A stretch of DNA of 64,000 nucleotides from NCBI RefSeq assembly GCF_005780165.1, contig NZ_VAUV01000007.1:186001-250000 (forward strand). Reading direction: 5' to 3'. Positions 18,701-26,860 of the stretch are shown piece by piece. The notes under the pieces were generated by a model. That model searched no databases and was not told the DNA's origin. It saw only the letters and a program-made list of their open reading frames with translations. Numbering within the stretch: position 1 is the first letter of the stretch; the number at the start of each line of letters is the position of its first letter. A program made the position numbers and the translations under genes. The DNA comes from Phragmitibacter flavus (GTDB lineage: Bacteria; Verrucomicrobiota; Verrucomicrobiia; Verrucomicrobiales; Verrucomicrobiaceae).

Positions 18701-19052
18701 GGGACTGGGGGTATTGTTGGGAACGGCGGGATTGGGCGTGCTGGCGATGCGCAATGTGTTGGAACGACGCAGCGAGTTTGGTTTGATGCAGGCGTTGGGA
18801 TTCCGCCCCGGCGTATTGCGGTCCATGGTATTTGGCGAACACGTCGCATTGTTGGTGATCGGACTGGTGCTGGGCCTGGTCAGCGCGGCGGTGGCGGTCT
18901 GGCCTAATGTGTCGCAAAGTGGCAACGCGCTGCCGGTGGGATTTTTGCTGGTGTTGAATCTGGGGATTCTGGCGTTTGGATTGATCGTTTGCTGGCTGGC
19001 CGCGACGCTGGCTTTGCGCGGGAAGTTGCTGGATGCGTTAAGGCGGGAGTGA
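15747..19052 (+). CDS. Large FtsX-fold ABC transporter permease
   Basis: 1101 residues from the ATG at 15747; a GTG at 15738 is also possible. Transmembrane helix 1 is near residues 20-42 and is followed by a long extracytoplasmic region to about 480. Then comes a cluster of helices (GLFIGLSLFLIAAALVFSSL; GALVALVGAGLGLLGGVAY; TLVIAFLASVLASIGTLWW), a second pair (WLPLGCVLLAVGLSW; FFGAGFLLLAGGLMAI), another helix at NICRRPGRSLAVMGMM, and a C-terminal FtsX triplet (TVLGGLGVLLGTAGLGVLAM; LLVIGLVLGLVSAAVAVW; VLNLGILAFGLIVCWLAATL). It therefore carries two FtsX-like units in one chain, as in permeases paired with LolD-like ATPases. It probably extracts or moves a lipidic or envelope substrate. No periplasmic adaptor gene follows. 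Confidence 0.85.
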   Translation: MNARGLAWRSFRFYAKSHLGLLVGAFLASAILSGSMVVGDSVRASLKRAAMQRLGGVETSLVGGDRWFTEELARGMNAAPVVLIRGNVSTGGGESRANAVQVLGVDETFWKLGPESEIGELKLGANEVALNESLAAKLKLKVGDTVVVRFEAPSAISRDAPLSGSTNEEIVLRRQVGKVVTGEQFGNFQLAASQVAPDNLFVPMKELQEAVERVGLVNLMLDGTGGSKTVDAQVKLEDYAFQLKRVEGREKSWKISTDRVFLDEVVADKLLKAMPGSEGVLTYLVNGLNSPKSENRTPYSMVTASTKVIPAGEREGAGDRATITQWLAEDLNLAVGDDFTIRYFTVGMGRELKEENATFKVASILPMDDALVNRSWTPNFPGVSDVDNCRDWTPGIPVKLDAIRDKDEKYWDDYHGTPKAFIDLAKGQELWGNRFGNLTSIRFPDTGQDEAALRSELVKHLNLADIGLVPTDVRGAALAAAEGSVDFGGLFIGLSLFLIAAALVFSSLLFLFSLERRVSQMGLLLAIGWTPKMVRRAVLSEGALVALVGAGLGLLGGVAYTKLALAGLNGVWSEATVGLKLIYGTSATTLVIAFLASVLASIGTLWWSSRRMFKATARGLLTDTWQGENVAGAKKRGTGMKLLKWLPLGCVLLAVGLSWMGSQATSPQEMAGMFFGAGFLLLAGGLMAIRKRLNPVAKEQASNMRQIGVRNICRRPGRSLAVMGMMAGGIFLVIAVNAFRLGAGGDDSKRDSGTGGFALLGESTLPVYEDLNAEVAWDEFALDDKLMSAAGVKVVPFRVRQGDDASCLNLNRAQTPVLTAVNPQLMVDRGAFVFAKGGWEELLTKSPEQCLGHSRTAAMVEAPIPAVADQATAMWGLGKGVGDTLDYTDASGKVFKVQLVGLLAGSVLQGKIVVNEADYLKKYPDAAGYQFFLMDVADSAATEKVQTHLTRQLESRGLALEGAGQRLAAFNAVQNTYIGIFTVLGGLGVLLGTAGLGVLAMRNVLERRSEFGLMQALGFRPGVLRSMVFGEHVALLVIGLVLGLVSAAVAVWPNVSQSGNALPVGFLLVLNLGILAFGLIVCWLAATLALRGKLLDALRRE

Positions 19053-19083
19053 TTTGTATTCTGTTGACCGAGATGATCCGCGA

Positions 19084-20052
19084 CTACTTGGACTGGCCCA
19101 AGGTGGTTAATGGACGGTCGGTGAGCAATAGGACGAAGCCATTTTTTTCCGCGAGTTCAAAGGCGGAGGCATGAATGGCCTCGGATTGGGGATAGTCGAC
19201 CACAAGGATGGGTTTGTTGTGCGGTTTGAGCTTTTCCAGAAAGCTGATGATGTAGCGCGATTCCTTTTCAGTGCGGAGTGTGGCGTCCTCCACAAACAGA
19301 TCTTCAATGGCAATGCCGCTGATGAGTTCGCGGTAGTTTTTGTCTTCAAGCAACGAGGCCGCGTTTTGGGGAATGACCAAAAAATCCTTTTTCCGGGTTC
19401 GTGACCGATCGGCAATCGCGCTGATCCAGGCAATCATGTCCTGACGGTAGGTGTTGCCGGTTTCAGGATTGGGACGGTGATCGAGCCAGGCTTTTTTTGG
19501 AGCATCGTATTCGTAGAACTCATAGGCATCGACAATGTCGAGATAGATGCCGTCAAATCCTTGTGCGACGATCCTGTCGATGATCGGAAGGATGATTTTT
19601 TGCCATTCGGGTTGCCAGTAGCGCACGCGATAGTTGCCTTTCCAGTCGGGATTTTCGATGTTGAGGAAGGATGGTGCGGTTGGATCGGGGCGACCATCTT
19701 TGTCGGCGTCCCAGTGTTTTTGCCAGTAAGGGCGGTAGTCTTCCGCCTCGCCGATGGACAAGTAGGCTACGACACGTCGATCGGGTTTGCCGCTTCGGAT
19801 CGTGGCGATCTCCTCCGTGGTCCAGTCGCCGTTGGCAGTGGAGCTGTAGGCCTGATCCATGACGATCAGATCGCGGTCGCTGGTGGCGAGCTGTTGGGTT
19901 GCTTCAGCACGATTTTTGTTCAGTTGATCGGCTTGCAGCACATAGGCGAAGGATCGAGGCGCAAACGTCGGTTGGTCAGCTTGCGAACTCTGGGCGAGGA
20001 CGAGCAGGAGGGCGAGGGCGGTCGTGGAAATGGTGCGATGAGCCATGGTCAT
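19084..20052 (-). CDS. Secreted GH114/TM1410-like glycoside hydrolase
   Basis: 322 residues with a cleavable signal peptide (TALALLLVLAQSSQA). The mature part is a TIM-barrel-type enzyme of the endo-alpha-1,4-polygalactosaminidase-like group. It shows the family strings VVAYLSIGEAEDYRPYW, FDGIYLDIVDAYEFYE, FLVIPQNA and the C-terminal LLLTDRPL. Acidic residues in GEAED and YLDIVD are the likely catalytic pair. The expected substrate is an amino-sugar polysaccharide such as an exopolysaccharide. An alternative start at 20046 removes two residues. It is convergent with the ABC permease gene (31 bases between stops). Confidence 0.82.
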   Translation of the reverse strand: MTMAHRTISTTALALLLVLAQSSQADQPTFAPRSFAYVLQADQLNKNRAEATQQLATSDRDLIVMDQAYSSTANGDWTTEEIATIRSGKPDRRVVAYLSIGEAEDYRPYWQKHWDADKDGRPDPTAPSFLNIENPDWKGNYRVRYWQPEWQKIILPIIDRIVAQGFDGIYLDIVDAYEFYEYDAPKKAWLDHRPNPETGNTYRQDMIAWISAIADRSRTRKKDFLVIPQNAASLLEDKNYRELISGIAIEDLFVEDATLRTEKESRYIISFLEKLKPHNKPILVVDYPQSEAIHASAFELAEKNGFVLLLTDRPLTTLGQSK

Positions 20053-20165
20053 ACGTCAAGGAAAGGATGGGCAAGGGGGCACTCGCAACCTGCGCACACT
20101 CAATCGGTCTCAATCTTTGTGGATGGTTGTATTCGTAGATGGCTTGGGGCGCCTCGGATCCGGGC

Positions 20166-20204
20166 TCTCGGCAGGATGCCGAGAACGACACGCAGGATGC
20201 GTGT
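20166..20204. repeat. Twin hairpins with GGA loops between two minus-strand genes
   Basis: Two adjacent near-identical designs. TCTCGGCA-GGA-TGCCGAGA spans 20166-20184 and ACACGCA-GGA-TGCGTGT spans 20188-20204. Both have perfect stems of 7-8 pairs and the same three-base loop. They lie 17-55 bases after the stop of the Gfo/Idh gene and have no T-tract on either strand. They look like a mobile-type intergenic palindrome unit rather than an ordinary intrinsic terminator, although they could attenuate or stabilise the transcript. Confidence 0.65.
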
Positions 20205-20220
20205 GCTACCCAAATACGGG

Positions 20221-21597
20221 TTACGCTTCGAGCTTCCACGGACCGCGATATTCGCGACCGAGTTTGGCGGTGGCTTCGGGATCATTGAGGATTTGTTCTT
20301 TCTCGGGGTCCCATTTGATGGGGCGGTTGAGTTGAAGGGCGATCAATGACAGGTGGCCGGGAACGGCGCTGCGGTGGCCGGTTTCGGCGGGACAGACGGT
20401 GGGTTTGCGGGACTTCACGCTGTCGAGGAAGTTGCGGTGATGGCCGGGAGTTTCGTAAAGACGGGTCTTGATGACGTCGTCGCCAAGTTTGGGGGCTTCG
20501 AAGCCGTCGACGATGGTTTCCTTGCCGTCCTTGTCTTTGACGCGGCGTTTGACGGCTTTGCGGATGTCGTCGCGGGAGGCATCAAAACCTCCGCGGTCAA
20601 CCCAGACCCAACCGTCGGCTCCGATCCATTTGGTGCCCATTTTGATGTCGGGAGAACCTCCGGCGATGGTCATGACCGTGCCGTCGGCGTATTTGCATTC
20701 GCTGCGGTATTTGGTGGCGGTGTTCCAGACGGCGTCGGCAGGGGGGAACTGGGCTTCGATGGGAGTGACTTCGATGGGGCCGGTTTGGTCAGCTCCCATG
20801 CCCCAGTGGGCGATGTCGCAATGATGTCCGATCCAGTCGATGAGCTGTCCGGCGCCGATGTTGTAGTCCCATCGCCAGTTTTTATGGACGCGGGCTTCGA
20901 TGTAGTCCTGCATTTTGGCGGGTCCGATCCACATGTCGTAATCGAGTTCGGCAGGCGGTGGGGTGACGGCGGTTTTGTCGCCCGTTTTGGCGAAGTCGTT
21001 GTGACCGGAGGGGAGTCCGACATGGACTTCCTTGAGTTTGCCGATAAGGCCGTTGGCGACGATTTCGGCAGCGATGCGGAAGCGGTTGTCGGATCGTTGT
21101 TGGGAGCCGGTTTGGAAGATGCGGCCGAAGCGCTGGACGGCACTGACGATGGCCTGTTGTTCGGCGATGGTGCGGGCGAGCGGTTTTTCGCCGTAGATGT
21201 CCTTGCCGTTCTTGGCGGCTTCGATGGCGGTGAGGGCATGCCAGTTGTCGGGCAGCGCAAGCATCACGGTGTCGATGTCCTTGCGCGCCATCAGTTCGCG
21301 GTAGTCGGCGTAGGCTTTGCAGTCGGTATTTTTGTAGCTTTCGTTGATGGTGTTGACGGCGGCGTTGAGATTGCGTTTGTCGACATCGCATGCGGCGACG
21401 ATCTGGCAGTCGGGTTGACCGAGGAAATTGCGGGCGTTGCCGGGTCCCATCATGCCCCAGCCGACGATGCCCATGGTGATGCGGTTGCTGGGGGCGTTTT
21501 GCCCGAAAACGCTGGAGGGAACGATGGCCGGAAAGCCGAGTGCGGCTACGCCAGATTGGAGAAAATGACGTCGTGTGGGACGGGAAATGCGCTTCAT
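20221..21597 (-). CDS. Tat-exported Gfo/Idh/MocA family oxidoreductase
   Basis: 458 residues from the ATG at 21597. The longer in-frame extension to 21711 is rejected because the Tat signal starts here: SRPTRRHFLQSGVAALGFPA. The dinucleotide-binding motif is GIVGWGMMGPGNA. The family EKP motif appears as GEKPLART, followed by the C-terminal alpha/beta domain (DYDMWIGPA, GAGQLIDWIGHHCDIAHWGM). Proteins of this type in Planctomycetes and Verrucomicrobia are exported folded with their cofactor and act on sugars or inositol-like compounds in the periplasm. The substrate is not readable. It shares a 105-base divergent promoter region with the coiled-coil gene at 21703. Confidence 0.92.
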   Translation of the reverse strand: MKRISRPTRRHFLQSGVAALGFPAIVPSSVFGQNAPSNRITMGIVGWGMMGPGNARNFLGQPDCQIVAACDVDKRNLNAAVNTINESYKNTDCKAYADYRELMARKDIDTVMLALPDNWHALTAIEAAKNGKDIYGEKPLARTIAEQQAIVSAVQRFGRIFQTGSQQRSDNRFRIAAEIVANGLIGKLKEVHVGLPSGHNDFAKTGDKTAVTPPPAELDYDMWIGPAKMQDYIEARVHKNWRWDYNIGAGQLIDWIGHHCDIAHWGMGADQTGPIEVTPIEAQFPPADAVWNTATKYRSECKYADGTVMTIAGGSPDIKMGTKWIGADGWVWVDRGGFDASRDDIRKAVKRRVKDKDGKETIVDGFEAPKLGDDVIKTRLYETPGHHRNFLDSVKSRKPTVCPAETGHRSAVPGHLSLIALQLNRPIKWDPEKEQILNDPEATAKLGREYRGPWKLEA

Positions 21598-21702
21598 GGT
21601 GCGGATGCTAGGGAAATCGGGGTGGATTTGGAAGTGTTTTCCTTCGCTTGCCCCAATTTTTGCCTTGCTTGTGTGGTGGAATTCAGAGAGGGGTTTTGTA
21701 TT

Positions 21703-22551
21703 ATGAAGCAAGCGAAGGCGTTGATGATGTTGTTGGTGGTCACCTTGGGGGGAATGGGGGCCTGGGTTTGGAATACGAAGAACGATTTGAAAGAGGTGGA
21801 GGCTCAGGTGGAGCAGGCAGAAAAGGCGAGCCTGGATGCGGTGGCGGCGAAGGAGTTGCAGATGAAGCAGTCAATTTCCGCGATGGAGCAACAGCATCAA
21901 AAGGATGTGACGGCGATCATGGAAAAGCATCAGCAGGAGTTGGATGTTTTGCGTGATGGCGAACGCAAACGCATGGCGGAGTCGTTCAAGGAATTTGGGG
22001 ATATCCTGGATGGGAACAAGAAGACGGTTGAGTATATCGATTTGCTGGAGAAAAAAGTGAAATCGGGGCAGTCGGTGTCCGCTGCGGAAGCTCAGAAGCT
22101 GGCGACGATTGCGACGGGTTTGTCTTATTTGCAGAAGCAGTATGAAAAGCCGTTCCAGGAGTTTGGTGAGCTGGAGGCTTATCTGTCGAAGCGGGCGGAT
22201 GCGAATGTGGAGACACCGAACATGCGCAATGCGTTTTGGAAACGGATGTTCAGCCGCAATTTCCGTGAGCAGGAGCGGGAGTTTTACCGGACGGAAGGCG
22301 AGCGTCGTGGATTCCAAGAGGCGAGCCGTCGTTTTGATGACGCCTATGGCAGTGCGCAGAAGCAGATGAAGTCAGTAAGCTTGGATTTGCAAAAATCCCT
22401 GGGGTCGATTCAGCAATTGATCGATGAAAAGAAAGCGCCGGAAAACTTGGATTCGTTTTTTGATGAGGCTCGCAAGGCCTTGACAACGCATCAAAAGCTG
22501 TTGGACTTTGTGCCGGATGCACCGCCGCAGACGGATGGGGTGAAGCCTTGA
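21703..22551 (+). CDS. Membrane-anchored coiled-coil protein
   Basis: 282 residues. The long open frame upstream of 21703 only mirrors the opposite-strand oxidoreductase, so the ATG at 21703 (MKQAKALMMLLVVTLGG) is taken as the start. One N-terminal hydrophobic segment (about 6-24) acts as signal anchor. Residues of about 30-110 form a charged heptad-rich coiled coil (VEAQVEQAEKASLDA, MEQQHQKDVTAIMEKHQQE). More helical segments follow to the end. There are no enzymatic motifs. A structural or envelope-spanning role is possible. It is divergent from the Tat oxidoreductase gene. Confidence 0.75.
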   Translation: MKQAKALMMLLVVTLGGMGAWVWNTKNDLKEVEAQVEQAEKASLDAVAAKELQMKQSISAMEQQHQKDVTAIMEKHQQELDVLRDGERKRMAESFKEFGDILDGNKKTVEYIDLLEKKVKSGQSVSAAEAQKLATIATGLSYLQKQYEKPFQEFGELEAYLSKRADANVETPNMRNAFWKRMFSRNFREQEREFYRTEGERRGFQEASRRFDDAYGSAQKQMKSVSLDLQKSLGSIQQLIDEKKAPENLDSFFDEARKALTTHQKLLDFVPDAPPQTDGVKP

Positions 22552-22575
22552 TGGCGGCGCTTGTCCATTATGATC

Positions 22576-22595
22576 TCACTTCACTTCACTTCACT
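22576..22595. repeat. Pentanucleotide microsatellite TCACT x4
   Basis: Four perfect copies of TCACT overlap the stop codon (22586-22588, minus strand) of the PEP-CTERM gene. The unit length is not a multiple of three, but the stop lies early in the array, so gain of copies would leave the protein unchanged. Confidence 0.8.
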
Positions 22596-23254
22596 CTTTT
22601 GCGGGTGAAGAGGAGGGTGCTAAAACCGAGAAGGATTAGCGCGCCGAGTCCAGGTTCTGGAACGGCGGCGGCCAGGGTGATGTAGTCAAAATAGGCATCG
22701 CGGGAGGGGTCGTTCCATGTGCTGTTGACTCGAATCTGAAGAACGTCGCCAATGTCACTTGCCTTGGCGGTGTAGAGCAGGCTGAAATCGGTGAATGCAT
22801 TGGTGTTATCGTTGACGGCTCCAATTCTGGTCCGGCCGAGATCGCCGCTGGTGACGAGCGCGACGTTGTCGGTAACGTTGAAGAGTGAGATGGTGTAGTT
22901 CGAATTTTGACTGGCATTGGCGTTGAAGGCGGAGCCGCTGAGTAGGAAGGCTTCGCCGAAATCCATGGTGCCGGTGAGGTCGAGGGTCCAGAGAAAGCTG
23001 CCAGCGGTGGTGGCGTTGAGGTAAAGGGAACCGTCGCCTTTGACACCGTCGCCACCGAAGGTCAGGCCGCTGTCGGCAGAAAAGTTGTCGAAACCGGTGG
23101 TGGACCGGACAGCTGGAGCCGTGGTGTTGGTCCAGCCTTGAATGCTGTTTACTCCAGTGCTGGCGCTGGCGCTGAAGTTGCTGCTGTATAGGGTGATGGC
23201 CGCGTGTGCGGGGGTGAGGAGGAGACTAAACAGTAGATAAGGGAGGAATTTCAT
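22586..23254 (-). CDS. PEP-CTERM sorting-domain protein
   Basis: 222 residues with an N-terminal signal peptide (YLLFSLLLTPAHA) and a beta-rich body. The C terminus has the classic layout: the VPEPG motif, a hydrophobic segment (GALILLGFSTLLF), then a basic end (TRKRVK). PEP-CTERM proteins are recognised by an exosortase and placed at the cell surface, often in exopolysaccharide-producing bacteria. No exosortase gene lies in this window. The body (FNVTDNVALVTSGD, DYITLAA) resembles other secreted jelly-roll proteins of the phylum. The gene is convergent with the coiled-coil gene. Confidence 0.88.
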   Translation of the reverse strand: MKFLPYLLFSLLLTPAHAAITLYSSNFSASASTGVNSIQGWTNTTAPAVRSTTGFDNFSADSGLTFGGDGVKGDGSLYLNATTAGSFLWTLDLTGTMDFGEAFLLSGSAFNANASQNSNYTISLFNVTDNVALVTSGDLGRTRIGAVNDNTNAFTDFSLLYTAKASDIGDVLQIRVNSTWNDPSRDAYFDYITLAAAVPEPGLGALILLGFSTLLFTRKRVK

Positions 23255-23357
23255 GACCGACTGGCCGTAGTAACCAGATCCATGCCATGGAAGAAGGGGG
23301 AGGGTGGTTTGCTGCTTTAACGGATCGTTTTGTCGGGAAAGCGATCTTTGGGCCGCT

Positions 23358-24332
23358 TTAAGGACTGGATTGCAGCCAGCGGGCGACGTCCTTGGCGAAG
23401 TAGGTGAGGATCATGTCGGCTCCGGCGCGGCGGATGCTGGTGAGTTGCTCCATGGCGAGTTTTTTCTCGTCGATCCATCCGCTGGCGGCGGCGGCTTTGA
23501 CCATGAGGTATTCGCCGCTGACATGATAAGCGGCGAGTGGGAGCGGGGTGATCTGGCGAATTCGATAGAGGATGTCGAGATAGGGCAGGGCGGGTTTGAC
23601 CATGAGGATGTCAGCGCCTTCAGCTTCGTCGAGTCGGGCTTCGCGTTCGGCTTCGCGGCCGTTGGCGGGGTCCATTTGGTAGGTTTTTTTGTCGCCGAAT
23701 TTGGGGGCGGAATCGAGGGCTCCGCGGAACGGGCCATAGCAGGCGCTGGCGTATTTGGCGGTGTAGGACATGATGGAAATGTCCGTGAAGTTTTCGCTGT
23801 CGAGCGCGGCACGAAGGGCGGCAACGCGTCCGTCCATCATGTCGCTGGGGGAGATGATGTCGGCTCCGGCACGGGCGTGGCAGAGGGCCTGCTGACAGAG
23901 GGCGATGACGGTGGGGTCGTTGAGAATGATGCCGTTGTCGTCAACCAGGCCGTCGTGACCGTCGGCGTTGTAAGGGTCGAGCGCAACGTCGGTGATGACG
24001 GTGAGTCTCGGATGGGCGGCTTTGAGGGCTGCTATGGCGCGGGGAATGAGGCCATCGGGATTCCAGGCTTCTTCGCACGCGCGGGTTTTGAGCGATTCGG
24101 CAATGGCAGGAAAAAGGACGATGGCGGGGATGCCAAGAGCATGGGCTTCGCCGGCTTCCTTGACGAGTCCGGCAAGACTCCAGCGCGTGCAGCCAGGCAT
24201 GGAAGCGATCGGTTGGTCGTCGTCGCCTTCATGGAGGAAGAGGGGAAGGATGAGGTGCGAGGCGGTGAGCTCGGTTTCGCGAACGAGACCACGAATGGAT
24301 TCGGTGCGGCGATTGCGGCGAGGGCGGATCAT
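23358..24332 (-). CDS. hemB: Delta-aminolevulinic acid dehydratase (porphobilinogen synthase)
   Basis: Condenses two 5-aminolevulinate molecules to porphobilinogen in haem biosynthesis. 324 residues, the normal length. The Schiff-base lysine lies in MVKPALPYLD (about residue 243) and the second active-site lysine in SYTAKYASACYGPFR (about 190). The metal loop reads DVALDPYNADGHDG: the cysteines of zinc-dependent enzymes are replaced by Ala/Asp. That places it with the Mg-dependent, non-zinc type. The DNA between this gene and cysS carries a short repeat directly before the start codon. Its haem product would serve the cbb3 oxidase encoded further along. Confidence 0.96.
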   Translation of the reverse strand: MIRPRRNRRTESIRGLVRETELTASHLILPLFLHEGDDDQPIASMPGCTRWSLAGLVKEAGEAHALGIPAIVLFPAIAESLKTRACEEAWNPDGLIPRAIAALKAAHPRLTVITDVALDPYNADGHDGLVDDNGIILNDPTVIALCQQALCHARAGADIISPSDMMDGRVAALRAALDSENFTDISIMSYTAKYASACYGPFRGALDSAPKFGDKKTYQMDPANGREAEREARLDEAEGADILMVKPALPYLDILYRIRQITPLPLAAYHVSGEYLMVKAAAASGWIDEKKLAMEQLTSIRRAGADMILTYFAKDVARWLQSSP

Positions 24333-24368
24333 GGAAAGTCGGAGGTGGGAAGTCGGAAGTCGGAAGTT
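24333..24368. repeat. Degenerate 7-bp tandem repeat upstream of hemB
   Basis: Starting one base from the hemB start codon are degenerate units of GGAAGTC, with the two best copies at 24348-24361 and a partial third. It fills most of the 42-base gap between hemB and cysS. In the mRNA it is pyrimidine-rich and offers no Shine-Dalgarno sequence. Confidence 0.6.
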
Positions 24369-24374
24369 CAGAGG

Positions 24375-25796
24375 TCACGCTTTCGTGATCGTGTAGCCTT
24401 CTTTGCTGTCTTTGATGAGCCAGCCTTTGGATTCGAGTTCTTTGCGGAGCGTGTCGGAGGTGGCCCAATCTTTGGATTGTTTGGCGTTCCAGCGTTGCTC
24501 GGCGAGGGATTGGATTTCGGCGGGGATGTCGGATTCGGTGATGGTGGCCAGGGCGGGAAGTTCGATGCCGATGGCGTCGAGGATGAAGTGGAAGCCGAGG
24601 AAGGGGTCGTGTTGTTCTTCGGGGGTAAGTGAGGCGATTTTGGTTTTGTTGAGGGTGCCGAAGATCTGACCGATGGCGCCGGGAACATTGAGATCGGCAA
24701 GAAGGGCACTCCAGGCGGAGGCAAAGGGGCCGGGGTTTTGATGGGCGATCAGCTGGAAATGGGTAGGTTTCGCGAGGCTGGTGACTTCACGCAGGCTCTG
24801 TTCAAAGCGCGCGAGTTTCTGCAATGCCTCATGGGAGGAATCGAGGCTGTGGAGCGTGAAGTTGAGAGGCTGGCGGTAGTGACCGCTGAGCAGAGTGTAG
24901 CGCACCACGGCGGGGCTGAAGCCGCGGTGGCCGAGATCGGCGAGGGTGTAGAGATTGCCTAGGCTCTTGCTCATTTTGCCGCCGTCGACCATGAGGTGTG
25001 CGGCGTGCATCCAGTGGCGCGCGAATTGGCCGTTGGTCGAGCAGCAGCTTTGGGCGATTTCGTTTTCGTGATGGGGGAAGATGAGGTCAACGCCGCCACC
25101 GTGGAGATCGAAGGTTTCGCCAAGATATTCAAGCGCCATGGCGGAGCATTCGAGGTGCCAGCCGGGTCGGCCAGGACCCCAGGGGCTTTCCCACTTGTTG
25201 TCGCCGTCTTCGGCTTTCCAAGCTTTCCAGAGGGCGAAGTCGGCAACGGAGTCTTTGCTGTATTCGTCACTGTCGTTGGCGCTCGGGGCGGTGCCGGGTC
25301 GGAGTTCGCGTTCGTCGAGATGGGAGAGTTTGCCGTAATTGGGGAAGGAACTAACGCGGAAGTAGATGGAGCCGTCGGGAGATTGATAGGCATGATCACG
25401 ATCCATGAGGGTCTGAATCATGGCGATCTGATGGGGGATGTGCTGGGTGGCACGGGGCTCGACGTGGGGGGCGAGCAGGTTGAGGGCGTTGCAGTCGGCA
25501 TGGAACTGGGTGGTCCAGTAATCGGTGAAATCGGTGAGCGTTTTGCCGGCGGCCTGGGAGTCGCGAATGGTTTTGTCGTCGACGTCGGTGATGTTGCGCA
25601 CATGCGTGGTGGGTGTGCCGCTCAGCTCAAGGACCCGGCGCATGACGTCCTGATTGATGAAGGTGCGGAAGTTCCCGATGTGGGCGGGGCCGTAGACCGT
25701 GGGACCGCAGCAGTAGAATCGCAGCGTGCTGCCATCAGCGGGGGTGACGGGAAGATTTTTGCCGGTGAGGGTGTCGTGAAGATGAAGCACGGTCAT
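24375..25796 (-). CDS. cysS: Cysteinyl-tRNA synthetase
   Basis: Class I aminoacyl-tRNA synthetase that charges tRNA-Cys. 473 residues from the ATG at 25796; an in-frame ATG at 25811 adds five residues. The HIGH-type motif is in CCGPTVYGPAHIGN, whose cysteine is a zinc ligand. Other zinc-site elements lie in PGWHLECSAM and PHHENE. The KMSKS motif is KMSKSLGN near residue 274. The DALR-like helical C terminus is present. The length agrees with the family. The gene lies upstream of hemB on the same strand. Confidence 0.97.
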   Translation of the reverse strand: MTVLHLHDTLTGKNLPVTPADGSTLRFYCCGPTVYGPAHIGNFRTFINQDVMRRVLELSGTPTTHVRNITDVDDKTIRDSQAAGKTLTDFTDYWTTQFHADCNALNLLAPHVEPRATQHIPHQIAMIQTLMDRDHAYQSPDGSIYFRVSSFPNYGKLSHLDERELRPGTAPSANDSDEYSKDSVADFALWKAWKAEDGDNKWESPWGPGRPGWHLECSAMALEYLGETFDLHGGGVDLIFPHHENEIAQSCCSTNGQFARHWMHAAHLMVDGGKMSKSLGNLYTLADLGHRGFSPAVVRYTLLSGHYRQPLNFTLHSLDSSHEALQKLARFEQSLREVTSLAKPTHFQLIAHQNPGPFASAWSALLADLNVPGAIGQIFGTLNKTKIASLTPEEQHDPFLGFHFILDAIGIELPALATITESDIPAEIQSLAEQRWNAKQSKDWATSDTLRKELESKGWLIKDSKEGYTITKA

Positions 25797-25943
25797 GGAG
25801 GTGGGCAACATGAGGGCTCCCGCACATTTTGCAACGAGACAGAGATGGTGCTCGTGCGGAGTGCTCGATGAACAGGTCCGCGATGCGGCTTTTTGAGTGG
25901 CAGGTCGTCCTGGAAAAGCGGTGCTGAGCCCCGCACACCAAAA

Positions 25944-26627
25944 CTAACTTCCGAGGTGGAGGTATTCGCGGAGGGTATGGTTCATTGCGCGCCTGACGGG
26001 CGGGAAGGCGGCGGAGAGTTTGGTCAGGACGTTGTTGAGGGCGAACTCCTCGGCGAGGATGTGACGACCGGCGGCTTCGAGATGATTGACGACGACCTGC
26101 TCGTAAAAATTGACGTCAGGAGCTCCCCGGCGTTCGGCGCGGTGGCTGATGAACGTGGGGAAGAGACAGGTCAATACGAGGAACTGATTGGCGCAATGCA
26201 CGTGAATGAAAAACCGCTCGGAGCCGCTGGCTTTGTCGAGAGCCTGGAGGTAATCGAGACTGTAAAACATGCCGGCACTTTCGCTCGGAGGGGTTTCGTG
26301 AACCTTGGCGGGCAGGCCGAAGTCGGCACATACCACGGCGATGTAGTCGGCCACTTCGATGTCTTCAACGCCGATGCGTTTGAGGGTGTGTCGGGCGGCG
26401 ACGAAGAAGAAAAGAGCAGGGGAAAGGACAGCGGCGTGGCGGTTCACACAAACGGCTTCAAAAAGCTTGGGATGATCGAGCACGTGGCGGACTTCTTCCG
26501 GATCATCGCAGAGGGCGGCGAGGCCTTCGCGACTTCGTTCCGTGAGCGCGAGCGCGTCGAGGATGAACTGCCAGTCGGCGGCTGTGAACCGATACCATGA
26601 ACCTGTCTTTGGAAACCGCATCGTCAT
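25944..26627 (-). CDS. Conserved-looking protein of unknown function
   Basis: 227 residues, mostly alpha-helical, with no signal peptide and no obvious membrane segment. Visible features are an N-terminal TGSWYRFTAADWQFILDAL, a HAAVLSPALFFFVAARH stretch with hydrophobic and aromatic residues, FFIHVHCANQFLVL, and a helical C terminus (PVRRAMNHTLREYL). No family was recognised. It has normal codon use for this genome and a clear ATG, so it is considered a real gene. It is divergent from the NDH-2 gene (233 bases between the starts used here) and sits upstream of cysS. Confidence 0.7.
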   Translation of the reverse strand: MTMRFPKTGSWYRFTAADWQFILDALALTERSREGLAALCDDPEEVRHVLDHPKLFEAVCVNRHAAVLSPALFFFVAARHTLKRIGVEDIEVADYIAVVCADFGLPAKVHETPPSESAGMFYSLDYLQALDKASGSERFFIHVHCANQFLVLTCLFPTFISHRAERRGAPDVNFYEQVVVNHLEAAGRHILAEEFALNNVLTKLSAAFPPVRRAMNHTLREYLHLGS

Positions 26628-26860
26628 AGGTGGGAAGCGTTGGTTGGATGTTCAGTTGAAGGAATAAGCATTGGCTGTGCCATCTCCCATCGTTGTCGTG
26701 ATGGGGGGAGGATCGACATGACTGATGGAGTCTGACAGCGGTTGAACGGATTTGTTGCAGGCGAGATGAATCGGCGAGGTGGATGGATTCAGTCGAGAGG
26801 GTGATGAACGTTTGCAGTTTCGCCATCCGGCGGCACAATGCCTGCGTAGTTTTTAACAAC

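Noticed and set aside
20353-21702. Long in-frame extension upstream of the coiled-coil gene
   Set aside because: It lies opposite the Gfo/Idh gene and has the acidic composition of a mirror frame; the signal-anchor ATG at 21703 is the sensible start.
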